Of a stretch of 64,000 bases of DNA, positions 30,474-38,649 are shown in pieces (position 1 is the stretch's first letter; the number at the start of each line of letters is the position of its first letter). Under the pieces are notes generated by a model. The model had not been told where the DNA came from and made no database searches. It worked only from the letters and a program-made list of their open reading frames with translations. The stretch lies in contig NZ_CP132204.1 in assembly GCF_030718995.1 (NCBI RefSeq), forward strand, positions 1,612,001 to 1,676,000, written 5' to 3'. Made by a program: the position numbers and the translations under genes. This DNA is from Arthrobacter oryzae (GTDB lineage: Bacteria > Actinomycetota > Actinomycetes > Actinomycetales > Micrococcaceae).

Positions 30474-32831
30474 GTGAGTAACGAGCAACTGCTGCACCAG
30501 CCGGGAACCCGGGTGATTGAACTCGACATCGAAGGCATGACCTGCGCTTCCTGCGTGGGCCGGGTGGAACGCAAACTCGGCAAGCTCGAGGGCGTGGAGG
30601 CTTCGGTGAACCTCCCGCTTGAGTCAGCCCAGGTCACAGTCCCGGCGGGAATCACCGACGAACAAATCACGGCCACCGTCGAAGCCGCCGGCTACAAAGC
30701 GAGGGTGCGTCCGCATGCGTCTAAGCGAGGCACGAGCGAGCATGCAGAGCATGTCTCCGGTGGTGCCGCGGCTGGTGACCACATGGCCCAAGATGGTGCC
30801 GCGGCTGGTGACCACATGGCCCAAGATGGTGCCGCGGCACAGCTCAAGCCGCGACTCATCCTCGCAGCCATCCTGACCGTCCCCGTGTTCGCAATTTCGA
30901 TGCTGCCGGCGTTCCAGTTCGCCAACTGGGGCTGGGTGGCGGGGATTCTGGCTTTGCCGGTGGTCACCTGGGCGGCCTGGCCGTTCCACCGTGCCGCCGG
31001 CATCAACGCCCGGCACTTCGCCTCCACCATGGACACCCTTGTTTCCATCGGCGTCATTGCCGCCTTCTTGTTCTCGGCCTGGCAGTTGCTGGCCGATCCC
31101 CGCATGACCGAACATCCCGGCATGGAGATGGGCACGGGGGGCCTCTACTTCGAGGTGGCCGCCGTGGTCACCACCTTCCTGCTCTTGGGGCGTTACCTGG
31201 AAGCCAACGCGAAGCAAAAAGCCGGCGACGCGCTGAAGGCGCTGCTGAACCTGGGGGCGAAGGACGCCACGGTACTGGCCGACGGCGCCGAGCTCAGGAT
31301 TCCGGCTGAGCAGCTGGCCGTGGGCGACGTCATCGTGGTCCGCCCCGGCGAGAAGATCGCCACGGACGGCGTGGTGATCGAGGGCACCTCTGCGGTGGAC
31401 ACCTCCCTGGTCACGGGTGAGTCGGTGCCCGTCGAGGTGGGTCCGGACAGCCCGGTCACGGGCGCCACCATCAACACCTCCGGCCGCCTGCTGGTCCGCG
31501 CCACCCGGGTGGGCTCCGAAACCACGCTGGCCCAGATGGCCCGCCTTGTATCGCAGGCGCAGACCGGGAAGGCTCCCATCGCCCGCCTCGCTGACCGCAT
31601 CAGCGCGGTGTTCGTTCCGATTGTGCTCGTGATTGCCGTCCTCACCTTTGCGGCATGGCTGCTGCTTGCGGGCCCCGTCGTCAGCGACGCTGAACTGCGC
31701 GCCGCCTTCACCGCCGCCGTGGCGGTCCTTGTCATTGCCTGCCCGTGCGCCCTGGGCCTGGCCACTCCGGTTGGCCTCCTCACCGGCACGGGCCGCGGCG
31801 CCCAGCTGGGGATTCTCATCAAGGGTCCGCAGGTGCTTGAGGACACCCGCACCGTGGACACCATCCTGCTGGACAAGACCGGGACGGTGACCACCGGCCA
31901 CCTTGCCGTGGACGGCACGTTGGCCTTCGGCACACGCGGCGCCGCGGACGTGCTGCGCCTTGCCGGGGCGGTTGAGGCCGCTTCCGAGCACCCCATCGCC
32001 CATGCCATTGCGGCTGCTGCGCTGTCCGCAGAGCGCCGGAACGACGACGGCGGCCGGCTGCCCGCCGTCGAGCAGTTCCGGTCCGCGCCGGGCGGCGGCG
32101 TTTCCGGCCGCGTGGGCGGCCGGATGGTCATCGCCGGCCGGACGGGCTGGCTGCAGGAAAACGGCATACCGGTCACACCGGAACAGCAGGAGGCATTGCA
32201 GGACGCCGAGAAATCCGGCGCCACCGCGATCTGGGTTGCCGTGGACGGCGAACCGGCGGGCATTGTCTCTCTGCGCGACACCATCAAACCGGGCTCCGCT
32301 GAGGCGATTTCGCAGCTCAGGCACCTGGGCCTCCGGCCGATCCTGCTGACCGGAGACAATGCCGCGGTAGCCGCGCAGGTGGCCGCCGCCGTCGGAATCG
32401 CTCCGGAGGACGTGTTCGCGGGGGTGCTGCCGGAAGGCAAGGTCGAGGCCGTGCGGAAGCTCCAGGCCGCCGGCGCCACGGTGGCCATGGCCGGCGACGG
32501 CGTTAATGACGCGGCGGCCCTTGCGCAGGCCGATCTTGGCATCGCCATGGGGTCCGGCACGGACGTGGCCATCGAAGCCGCCGACCTGACCGTGATGGGC
32601 AACGACCTGGCGCAGGTGGCTCAAGCCATCGAGTTGTCCCGGCGCACGCTGGCCACCATCAAGACCAACCTGTTCTGGGCCTTCTTCTACAACGCCGTGG
32701 GCATCCCCGTGGCGGCGCTGGGCTTGCTGAACCCCATGATCGCCGGAGCTGCAATGGCCGCGAGTTCAGTGCTCGTGGTGGCAAACTCGCTTCGGCTCCG
32801 CAACTTCGGCAGGCCCTCTGCCGCCAGGTAG
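30474..32831 (+). CDS. copA: Cu(I)-exporting P1B-type ATPase CopA
   Basis: 785-residue ATPase pumping Cu(I) out of the cell. N-terminal HMA domain with GMTCASC (residues 21-27), a linker with a duplicated GAAAGDHMAQD unit (residues about 97-122), eight membrane helices, TGESVPVE actuator loop, CPC metal site (Cys423-Pro-Cys425), phosphorylation Asp467 in DKTGT, and GDGVND hinge. Only one N-terminal HMA is present. Start is GTG 30474. Downstream of csoR-copZ and probably in the same operon. The His/Met linker repeat is unusual and may be a recent expansion. Confidence 0.95.
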   Translation: MSNEQLLHQPGTRVIELDIEGMTCASCVGRVERKLGKLEGVEASVNLPLESAQVTVPAGITDEQITATVEAAGYKARVRPHASKRGTSEHAEHVSGGAAAGDHMAQDGAAAGDHMAQDGAAAQLKPRLILAAILTVPVFAISMLPAFQFANWGWVAGILALPVVTWAAWPFHRAAGINARHFASTMDTLVSIGVIAAFLFSAWQLLADPRMTEHPGMEMGTGGLYFEVAAVVTTFLLLGRYLEANAKQKAGDALKALLNLGAKDATVLADGAELRIPAEQLAVGDVIVVRPGEKIATDGVVIEGTSAVDTSLVTGESVPVEVGPDSPVTGATINTSGRLLVRATRVGSETTLAQMARLVSQAQTGKAPIARLADRISAVFVPIVLVIAVLTFAAWLLLAGPVVSDAELRAAFTAAVAVLVIACPCALGLATPVGLLTGTGRGAQLGILIKGPQVLEDTRTVDTILLDKTGTVTTGHLAVDGTLAFGTRGAADVLRLAGAVEAASEHPIAHAIAAAALSAERRNDDGGRLPAVEQFRSAPGGGVSGRVGGRMVIAGRTGWLQENGIPVTPEQQEALQDAEKSGATAIWVAVDGEPAGIVSLRDTIKPGSAEAISQLRHLGLRPILLTGDNAAVAAQVAAAVGIAPEDVFAGVLPEGKVEAVRKLQAAGATVAMAGDGVNDAAALAQADLGIAMGSGTDVAIEAADLTVMGNDLAQVAQAIELSRRTLATIKTNLFWAFFYNAVGIPVAALGLLNPMIAGAAMAASSVLVVANSLRLRNFGRPSAAR
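30762..30838 (+). repeat. 33-bp in-frame tandem repeat in copA
   Basis: Two exact copies (30762-30794 and 30795-30827) plus an 11-bp partial third copy. Each unit encodes GAAAGDHMAQD, adding one His and one Met per unit between the HMA domain and the first membrane helix. The identical DNA copies point to a recent slippage or duplication. Confidence 0.92.
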
Positions 32832-32846
32832 CGGGCCGGCAGAAGC

Positions 32847-33119
32847 CTAGGCGGCGCCGAAGCGGACGGCAGACCTGGCGCGCGCCTTGGCGGCTTCCTC
32901 GTCCCGGTCCTTGGCCGGGGCGTGCGTCACCAGCGCATCGAGCAGGTGCTGGGTGGCATGGGCGATCTCGTGCACAGCGCGGTTGAACGCTTCCTCGTTC
33001 GCCTTGGATGGCTTGGTGCTGCCGCTGATTTTGCGCACGTACTGCAGCGCAGCGGCTTCCACCTCGGCCGACGTGGCGTGGGGCTCGAAATTATGCAGGG
33101 TCCGGATGTTGCGGCACAT
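32847..33119 (-). CDS. DUF2277 domain protein
   Basis: 90-residue protein with the DUF2277 pattern: MCRNIRTLHNFEPHAT at the start, then EVEAAALQYVRKISGSTKPSKANEEAF and EIAHATQHLLDALVTHAP. The N-terminal Cys-Arg-Asn and several conserved His hint at a metal or cofactor site, but the function is not known. Convergent with copA, 15 bp between stops. Confidence 0.85.
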   Translation of the reverse strand: MCRNIRTLHNFEPHATSAEVEAAALQYVRKISGSTKPSKANEEAFNRAVHEIAHATQHLLDALVTHAPAKDRDEEAAKARARSAVRFGAA

Positions 33120-33350
33120 ATTCCCATGCTAGGCTCTGGACCGCCTGGGATCGAGGCCCGCAGCCTGTTTCGGCGACGCATTGCCCGGAAGCTGCGCTGC
33201 CGCACGGAACGCGCAGCAGGGCATGGGGAGCGGTGCCCATCGACAGTGGTTTGGGCCGCGGGATAGTTTCTAGGTAATGGATCTTCCGGATGAGCCGGGG
33301 GCCGCTGGGGAGCCGATCGGATCGGGTCCGTTGACTGAAGGAGATAACTA

Positions 33351-33614
33351 ATGGCTATTTGGGGTGCAGACATTGCCCAGCTCAAGGCGCTGGGAAGCAA
33401 GCTTCAGGCTGGTTCGTCCGAGATTGAGAAGGCGAAGTCGCAGCTGACGAAGGCTCTGGACAGCACTGACTGGAAGGGCCCGGACGCGGAGAAGTTCCGC
33501 AGCGAATGGTCGGGTTCCCACGTCACCAACCTGACCAAGGTGGCGCAGGCGCTGGAGCAGGCCGGCAAGCAGGCAACCAAGAACGCTGCCCAGCAGGAAG
33601 AGGCTTCCCGCTAG
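33351..33614 (+). CDS. WXG100-family protein (ESAT-6-like), orphan
   Basis: 87-residue helical hairpin protein. The turn motif is DWKGPDAEKFRSEW: WKG takes the WXG place at about residue 42, followed by the usual phenylalanine. It lacks the C-terminal YxxxD/E export signal that many partners carry. ATG 33351 has GAAGGAG 7 nt upstream and the gene has its own strong terminator, so it is probably a monocistronic, well expressed gene. No EccC or other type VII secretion gene is in the window; it may be secreted by a system elsewhere or serve a different role. Confidence 0.85.
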   Translation: MAIWGADIAQLKALGSKLQAGSSEIEKAKSQLTKALDSTDWKGPDAEKFRSEWSGSHVTNLTKVAQALEQAGKQATKNAAQQEEASR

Positions 33615-33659
33615 GAACGCCTCCCGCCAGGGACGGGTTCCGAGGAACTCCCATATGTA

Positions 33660-33699
33660 CCGGATGCCCCGGACGCAACAATGCGTCCGGGGCATCCGG
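33660..33699. terminator. strong hairpin terminator (18-bp perfect stem)
   Basis: CCGGATGCCCCGGACGCA (33660-33677) pairs perfectly with 33682-33699 around an ACAA loop, followed by CTTTAAC. It ends the WXG100 gene and, read on the other strand, the EamA gene. Confidence 0.85.
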
Positions 33700-33737
33700 C
33701 TTTAACAGGTCTAATGGAACGCAGGGTGGTGGGCCGC

Positions 33738-34784
33738 TTAAGGGACGGGCTCGACGTCGTTCGCGTGGTCCAGCGGCGCCGGCACCGGCGCTGCGGCGTC
33801 GCCCGTGCCGCGAAGCTCATCGACGCGGACCAGAACCACCCCGCCCACAATCAGCACCCCGCCGAGCAGCTGGATGGCACCGGGCAATTCACCGAGCAGG
33901 AGCCATGCCCAGATAACGGCAAAGAGCACCTCGGTAAGCGACACAAACGACGCCACCTTCGAACCCAAAGCCCGGGCAGCCACAATGCCCGAAACGTAGG
34001 CGAGGACGGTGGCCAGGACAATCAGTCCGCCCAGCGAAATCCACCACGGCGTGACCCACGGTCCGAGCTTGGTGTCCGCCGTGCTGAACGCCATGGGCAG
34101 CAGGCCGGTGGCTGCGGCCAGCCACATCACCGCCGCGCCGACCAGCAGTCCGCCGGATGCCAGGACGATCGGCGGAAGGGTGTCATTTTCCTTGGCCGTG
34201 ATGAAGAAGTAGATCGCCAGGCAGACCGCTGCGGCGATGCCCCACAGGACACTCACAAAATCAATCTTGACCGCACCCGTCAGGTCCAGAACCAGAACGA
34301 GCCCGCCCAGTGAAAGCAGCGTTCCGGCAATGGTGAGCGCCTTGGGACGCCGGCGGCTTGCTGCCCACAGCCAGAGGACGATGATCACCGGTGCCAGGTA
34401 CTCGAGGAGCAGGGCAACGCCCACGGAAAGTCGTTCGACGGCGTTGAAGTAGAAGAGCTGGCAGGCCGCCACACCGATCAGTCCGAACAGCAGGATGGTC
34501 AGCCAGTTGTCCTTCAGCTGGTGCCAGCGGCCGCGCAAGGCCGGGACAGCGGGGATGGCGAGGATGATGGCAGCACCGGTCAGGCGGGCTGTCACTGCCG
34601 CACCCGGGGTCCAGCCGGTTTCGAGCAGTGACTTGGCAAACGATCCGGAGAGGCCGAAGACGGCCGAGGAAAACAGTGCCACGCCGAGCCCGGAGGCAAG
34701 GAACCCGCCGGGCCGGTGCGTTGCACCGGAGCGGGAAACGGCGCCCTGGACGGACGCTTCGGCGCGTTTGCTTACGGCAGGCAC
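33738..34784 (-). CDS. EamA/DMT-family transporter
   Basis: 348-residue inner-membrane protein with about 10 helices in two EamA repeats (SSAVFGLSGSFAKSLLETGW; LWGIAAAVCLAIYFFITA; SLTEVLFAVIWAWLLLGELPGAIQLLGGVLIVGGVVLVR). Start is GTG 34784 with AGGAGG 5 nt upstream. It is divergent from the CGNR zinc-finger protein, whose product may regulate it. The substrate (amino acid or metabolite export) is not evident. Confidence 0.85.
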   Translation of the reverse strand: MPAVSKRAEASVQGAVSRSGATHRPGGFLASGLGVALFSSAVFGLSGSFAKSLLETGWTPGAAVTARLTGAAIILAIPAVPALRGRWHQLKDNWLTILLFGLIGVAACQLFYFNAVERLSVGVALLLEYLAPVIIVLWLWAASRRRPKALTIAGTLLSLGGLVLVLDLTGAVKIDFVSVLWGIAAAVCLAIYFFITAKENDTLPPIVLASGGLLVGAAVMWLAAATGLLPMAFSTADTKLGPWVTPWWISLGGLIVLATVLAYVSGIVAARALGSKVASFVSLTEVLFAVIWAWLLLGELPGAIQLLGGVLIVGGVVLVRVDELRGTGDAAAPVPAPLDHANDVEPVP

Positions 34785-34813
34785 GGCTGCCTCCTGTCAG
34801 GAGTAAAGTAGGG

Positions 34814-34830
34814 TAATGGTCATGACATTA
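34814..34830. promoter_or_regulatory. inverted repeat between eamA and CGNR genes
   Basis: TAATG-N7-CATTA in the 71-bp divergent gap. It sits where a repressor could block both promoters; the neighbouring CGNR protein is one candidate binder. No sequence proof. Confidence 0.4.
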
Positions 34831-34855
34831 CGCCGGGAACCTGTAAGGAGTCAAG

Positions 34856-35398
34856 ATGGTTTTTGCCCCTGACACTGAAGTGGCGCTGCGCACCGTGGTG
34901 GCGCTGATCAACAGCGCGGCGAACAGTGAGGAGCATCTTGCCACAATCGAGGACCTGGACCGCTTCCTCCAGGCGGAAGGTTTCTCCGGCGCGAGGACCC
35001 GGGATGCGGCAGAGCTGGCCAGCGTCCACAAGCTGCGGAGCCAGCTCACCGGGCTTTGGACCATGGATGAGGACGCGGCCGTGGAAACGGTAAACCGCCT
35101 GCTCCGGGAAGCAAACGCGCTTCCGCAGCTGATCAAGCACGATGAATGGGACTGGCACCTGCACGCCACCACGCGGGAGGCGCCGCTTGCGGACAGGATG
35201 GGCACCGAGGCCGCGATGGCACTGGTGGATGTTATCCGCAGCAAGGAGATGGACCGGATGCTGGTGTGCGCCGCGGAGGATTGCGATGCCGTGGTGCTGG
35301 ACCTCAGCCGGAACCGGTCCAAGCGGTATTGCGATACCGGGAACTGCGCCAACAGGGCGCATGTGGCGGCCTACCGCGCCCGGAAGGCCGCTTCATAG
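34856..35398 (+). CDS. CGNR zinc-finger / ABATE-domain protein, putative regulator
   Basis: 180 residues. N-terminal ABATE-type helical domain, and C-terminal CGNR zinc finger: CAAEDCDAVVLDLSRNRSK, then RYCDTGNCANRAHVAAYRAR, giving four Cys and the RxHxxxYRxR tail. Such proteins are presumed stress-linked DNA-binding regulators. ATG 34856 has AAGGAG 6 nt upstream. Divergent from an EamA transporter across a short promoter region with an inverted repeat. Confidence 0.88.
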   Translation: MVFAPDTEVALRTVVALINSAANSEEHLATIEDLDRFLQAEGFSGARTRDAAELASVHKLRSQLTGLWTMDEDAAVETVNRLLREANALPQLIKHDEWDWHLHATTREAPLADRMGTEAAMALVDVIRSKEMDRMLVCAAEDCDAVVLDLSRNRSKRYCDTGNCANRAHVAAYRARKAAS

Positions 35399-35440
35399 CG
35401 GGAGGCGCCTCAGCGGGAGGCGGATCCGGCGGGAGCGGAC

Positions 35441-35833
35441 CTAGCGGGCGTCGCTGCCGGGCGAGGAATCCGTCGCACCGGGAGCCTGGACATCCGGCGC
35501 CTGGGGGCCGCCGGCCTGGGCGCCAGGCCGTGCGGAATAGCCGCCATGTCCGGCGGACTTCTTGGAACTCAGATTGACGCCGGAACCCTTGCCGAGGTGG
35601 TCGGCATTGTCTTTGTGGCTCATCGAAAGCATCGCGGCAATCACCAGCGTTACGATGAACGCAATGCCCGCTCCCGTGAACGCGAGGTCGAAACGGGGCG
35701 CCCGGGCACTACCGCCGGAGGCAAAAATCAGTACGGCGACGAAGGCAAGAACAGCCCAGAATGCCGAGAACATGAGGGGTCCCTTGACCGAGGTCCGCAG
35801 ATTGCGCGGCTCTCCTGGTTTCTGGTGTGCCAA
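35441..35833 (-). CDS. hypothetical membrane protein, TTG start
   Basis: 130-residue protein with two hydrophobic segments (residues about 22-42 and 52-70) and a Gly/Pro/Ala-rich hydrophilic C-terminus. The start is TTG 35833, supported by GGGAGG 7 nt upstream. The segment SMSHKDNADHLGKGSGVNLSSK suggests a cytoplasmic basic tail. I do not recognise the family. Between the CGNR gene (convergent) and a DUF308-like membrane protein. Confidence 0.7.
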   Translation of the reverse strand: MAHQKPGEPRNLRTSVKGPLMFSAFWAVLAFVAVLIFASGGSARAPRFDLAFTGAGIAFIVTLVIAAMLSMSHKDNADHLGKGSGVNLSSKKSAGHGGYSARPGAQAGGPQAPDVQAPGATDSSPGSDAR

Positions 35834-35915
35834 GGTGTTTCCTCCCGTGCAGCGCGGCCGGAGCCCCGCCGCTTAAGTCAAGCGTTTGTTCTACACGAAG
35901 TAGAACCGTTCGCTA

Positions 35916-36512
35916 CTAGTTTACGGCCTCGCTGGAAACCGACCGCGCATCGTGCCGCAGGGTCAGTGCCGCCAGGATCCAGAGGACGCCGGAAATGATG
36001 GCTCCGCCACCGGCAACGCCGAGCAGGGCATGTGCTCCGAGGCCGATGAAGAACGGCAGGGCCACGGCAGTCCCCAGCCCGATCACCCCGGAGGCCAGCC
36101 AGTCACGGGCCAGGACGCTGCGGCCGCGGTACCGGAAGCCGAGGTAGAGTTCCGCCGCCCCCAGCACGCCCAGGCCAAGGGCCCCCAGGACACCGAAGAC
36201 AAGTTCGCTGCCCAGGAATGCCACGGCCACACCGGCTCCGGTCAGGACGGCGCCGGCGGCTGCCATGACCTTGCCTGCCGGTTGCCCGCCCGCCAGACCG
36301 AACTTCCCGAGTCCGCGGAGCAGCGTCACGCCGACGGCCAGCAGGTAAAGCCCGGCCGCCCAACCCATTTCGGAGGCCGAGGGAGACGCCCAGAACACCG
36401 TCACCGCGCCGAAGGCGAGGGCAACGACAGCCCTGGTCAGCACCGGCTTCCACAGGTCCGCGGCGGGAGCCGTGAGGGAAGCGGGATCGGCAGGAGATGC
36501 GGGGAGGGTCAC
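35916..36512 (-). CDS. HdeD/DUF308-like membrane protein
   Basis: 198 residues with about six hydrophobic segments, starting at a GTG (36512). The architecture of three short helix pairs is like HdeD/DUF308 proteins (VALAFGAVTVFWASPSASEMGW; GAAELYLGFRYRGRSV). The arginine-rich loop in the middle follows the positive-inside rule. No clear Shine-Dalgarno. Function unknown; HdeD in enterobacteria is linked to acid resistance, which is not shown here. Confidence 0.65.
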   Translation of the reverse strand: MTLPASPADPASLTAPAADLWKPVLTRAVVALAFGAVTVFWASPSASEMGWAAGLYLLAVGVTLLRGLGKFGLAGGQPAGKVMAAAGAVLTGAGVAVAFLGSELVFGVLGALGLGVLGAAELYLGFRYRGRSVLARDWLASGVIGLGTAVALPFFIGLGAHALLGVAGGGAIISGVLWILAALTLRHDARSVSSEAVN

Positions 36513-36599
36513 GGGTCCAGTTTAGTGCGCCGCGGAATCCACGCGAACCGGGGGAAGCCGGCCCTTGGCGGCGACCGGCTGGACCGTTCGGAGTCCCGC

Positions 36600-37952
36600 C
36601 TAGGGCGAACCGACAACCATCCACGTGTCCGTCCTGGCCCGCAGGCCCAGCGTCACCGCCCGGGCGGCCATATAGCCCACCGAAAAAGCCGCCCATAGCC
36701 ACGCGAGTCCCGCGGCCCCATCGACGTCGGAGAGCCGGACGGCCGCCAGCAGCGGCAGGTATACCGCAAGGTTCACGACGCCGGCAATCGCCAGGTACTT
36801 GGCATCGCCGGCCCCGATCAGGACGCCGTCCAGCACAAATACATAGCCGGCCACAGGCTGCCCGGCGGCGAGCACCCACAGGGCGAGCATCAGCGCCGTC
36901 TGGACGCCGGCGTCGGACGTGAACAACGCACCGGCCCAAGGGGCCGCAACGGCAAGCAGCACTCCGGTGACCACGCCGAATCCCGTACCCCAGCGGATCA
37001 TTGTCCGGGTCAGTTCGCGTACGACGGCGGGGTTCGCTGCCCCCAGTTCCTTGCCGATCAGGGCCTGGGCGGCGATCGCCAGGGCATCCAGTGCGAAGGC
37101 CAGGAAGGTGAAGATGGCCATGGCCAGCTGGTGGGCGGCCAGGTTGACGGGTCCCTGCGCCGTAACCACCAGCACTGTTGCGAGGATCGCAATGCGGAGG
37201 CTCAGTGTGCGCAGCATGAGCCAAGACCCCACTTTGGTCATGGCACGCACTCCCCGCCAGTCGGGCCGGAGCAGTACTCCGTGGTCGTGTGCATTGCGCC
37301 GCAGGATCACCAGGTACACCAGGGCCATGCCCCACTGGGCGATGCTGGTGCCCACGGCGGAACCGGTCACGGACCAGCCCAGGCCGTAGACCAACCCGAG
37401 GTTGAGGAGGATGTTCAGGGCGAATCCCGCCGTGGCCACGGCCAGCGGCGTGCGCGTGTCCTGGAGGCCCCGCAGCACGCCGGTTCCGGCAAAAATCAGC
37501 AGCATGGCCACGAGCCCGGGCATGGACCAGCGGAGGTAGTCGACCGCAAACTGGCGGACGTCGCCCGTGGCGCCCATCAGGTCGACAAGAAACTCGGCAC
37601 CCGCGAACCCCGCCACAGCGATCAACAGGCCCAGGACGAGTGCCAGCCAGACGCCGTCCCGGCCGGCCGCGAGGGCCTTGGGAAGCTTGCCCTCGCCAAT
37701 GGCCCTGGCAACCGCGGGCGTGGTGGAATACGCCAGGAACACCATCAGGCCCACGGCCGTATGAAGCACCGCCGATGCCAGTCCCACGCCGGCCAACTGG
37801 GACACGCCGAGGTGTCCGACGATCGCCGAGTCCGCCAGCAGGAACAGTGGTTCTGCGATGAGGGCACCGAACGCCGGGACGGCAAGGCGGAGGATTTCCC
37901 GGGCATTCCGGCCGGCGGGGACGGCCCGGGGGGCGGTACGTGATTCAGGCAC
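36600..37952 (-). CDS. MATE-family efflux transporter (DinF-like)
   Basis: 450-residue membrane protein with 12 hydrophobic segments in two homologous halves: LAVPAFGALIAEPLFLLADSAIVGHLG at the start and ALAIAAQALIGKELGAANPAV in the second half, as in the DinF branch of MATE cation antiporters. GTG start at 37952. It would use an ion gradient to export organic cations or lipid precursors; substrate not evident. Confidence 0.9.
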   Translation of the reverse strand: MPESRTAPRAVPAGRNAREILRLAVPAFGALIAEPLFLLADSAIVGHLGVSQLAGVGLASAVLHTAVGLMVFLAYSTTPAVARAIGEGKLPKALAAGRDGVWLALVLGLLIAVAGFAGAEFLVDLMGATGDVRQFAVDYLRWSMPGLVAMLLIFAGTGVLRGLQDTRTPLAVATAGFALNILLNLGLVYGLGWSVTGSAVGTSIAQWGMALVYLVILRRNAHDHGVLLRPDWRGVRAMTKVGSWLMLRTLSLRIAILATVLVVTAQGPVNLAAHQLAMAIFTFLAFALDALAIAAQALIGKELGAANPAVVRELTRTMIRWGTGFGVVTGVLLAVAAPWAGALFTSDAGVQTALMLALWVLAAGQPVAGYVFVLDGVLIGAGDAKYLAIAGVVNLAVYLPLLAAVRLSDVDGAAGLAWLWAAFSVGYMAARAVTLGLRARTDTWMVVGSP

Positions 37953-37997
37953 GTGATTCAGCCTAGCCCGAGAGTCCCGTCACATGCCGACCTATTT

Positions 37998-38040
37998 AGT
38001 TGACTCTTCAAGTAATCATTGGCACAGTTGACTATTGAAG
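37998..38040. promoter_or_regulatory. two direct repeats upstream of doxX
   Basis: AGTTGACTCTTCAAG (37998-38012) and AGTTGACTATTGAAG (38026-38040), 13 of 15 positions identical, 28 bp start to start, i.e. close to an integral number of helical turns. Both contain TTGACT, so they may hold -35 elements or be tandem activator/repressor sites for the DoxX gene. AT-rich relative to the surroundings. Confidence 0.5.
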
Positions 38041-38105
38041 CTACAACAGCGCCCCCCGAAGGGCGTGCGGCCACATGTCCCCGATCCCCGAAACGGTAGA
38101 ACTCC

Positions 38106-38540
38106 ATGAACCAGTCCACCCTGACCACCACAGCACTCACCATCCTGCGCGTCATCGCGGGCTTCCTCTTCGCAGCCCACGGCTGGCAGAAATTCAACGA
38201 GTGGACCATCGCCGGCACCCAGGCTGCTTTCGCAAAAATGGGCGTTCCCGCCGCCGAACTGGCAGCCCCCGCCGTAGCCACCCTCGAGCTTGTTGGCGGC
38301 ATCGCCCTGATCCTGGGCGTGCTCACCCGCGTTTTCGCGGCGCTCCTCGCTGTTGACATGCTCGGCGCCCTCTTCCTGGTCCACGCACCCGCCGGCGTTT
38401 TTGCCGCGACAGGCGGTTACGAGCTGGTGCTGCTGCTGGCAGCCGGAGCTCTGGCCATTGCCCTGACCGGCGCCGGCAAAGTGGCAGTGGACCGGGCACT
38501 GTTCGGCCGCAGCAACTCAAAGCTGAGCGTCCTCGCCTAA
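38106..38540 (+). CDS. DoxX-family membrane protein
   Basis: 144 residues, four hydrophobic helices. Family pattern: ALTILRVIAGFLFAAHGWQKF at the start, GVPAAELAAPAVATLELVGGIALILGVLTR and DMLGALFLVHAPAGVF. DoxX proteins are linked to thiosulfate/quinone redox and to oxidative and sulfur stress responses in actinobacteria. ATG 38106, weak Shine-Dalgarno. Own promoter region with direct repeats; followed by a terminator, so monocistronic. Confidence 0.9.
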   Translation: MNQSTLTTTALTILRVIAGFLFAAHGWQKFNEWTIAGTQAAFAKMGVPAAELAAPAVATLELVGGIALILGVLTRVFAALLAVDMLGALFLVHAPAGVFAATGGYELVLLLAAGALAIALTGAGKVAVDRALFGRSNSKLSVLA

Positions 38541-38576
38541 GCGAAATTCAACCCCCAGGCCCAGCGCCGAGCAAAA

Positions 38577-38606
38577 GCGGGCCGGTCACGCAAGTGGCCG
38601 GCCCGC
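38577..38606 (+). terminator. hairpin terminator after doxX
   Basis: GCGGGCCGGTCAC (38577-38589) and GTGGCCGGCCCGC (38594-38606), one G-U pair, GCAA tetraloop. Lies between the convergent doxX and AztD-like genes. Confidence 0.75.
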
Positions 38607-38649
38607 CGTCGTTCATGGTCGGAACCCGATATATTCTAAACCGGGAATA

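Noticed and set aside
30624..32624. Minus-strand 666-codon open frame opposite copA
   Set aside because: Gly/His/Arg-rich translation without domains; the CopA motifs are all on the plus strand.
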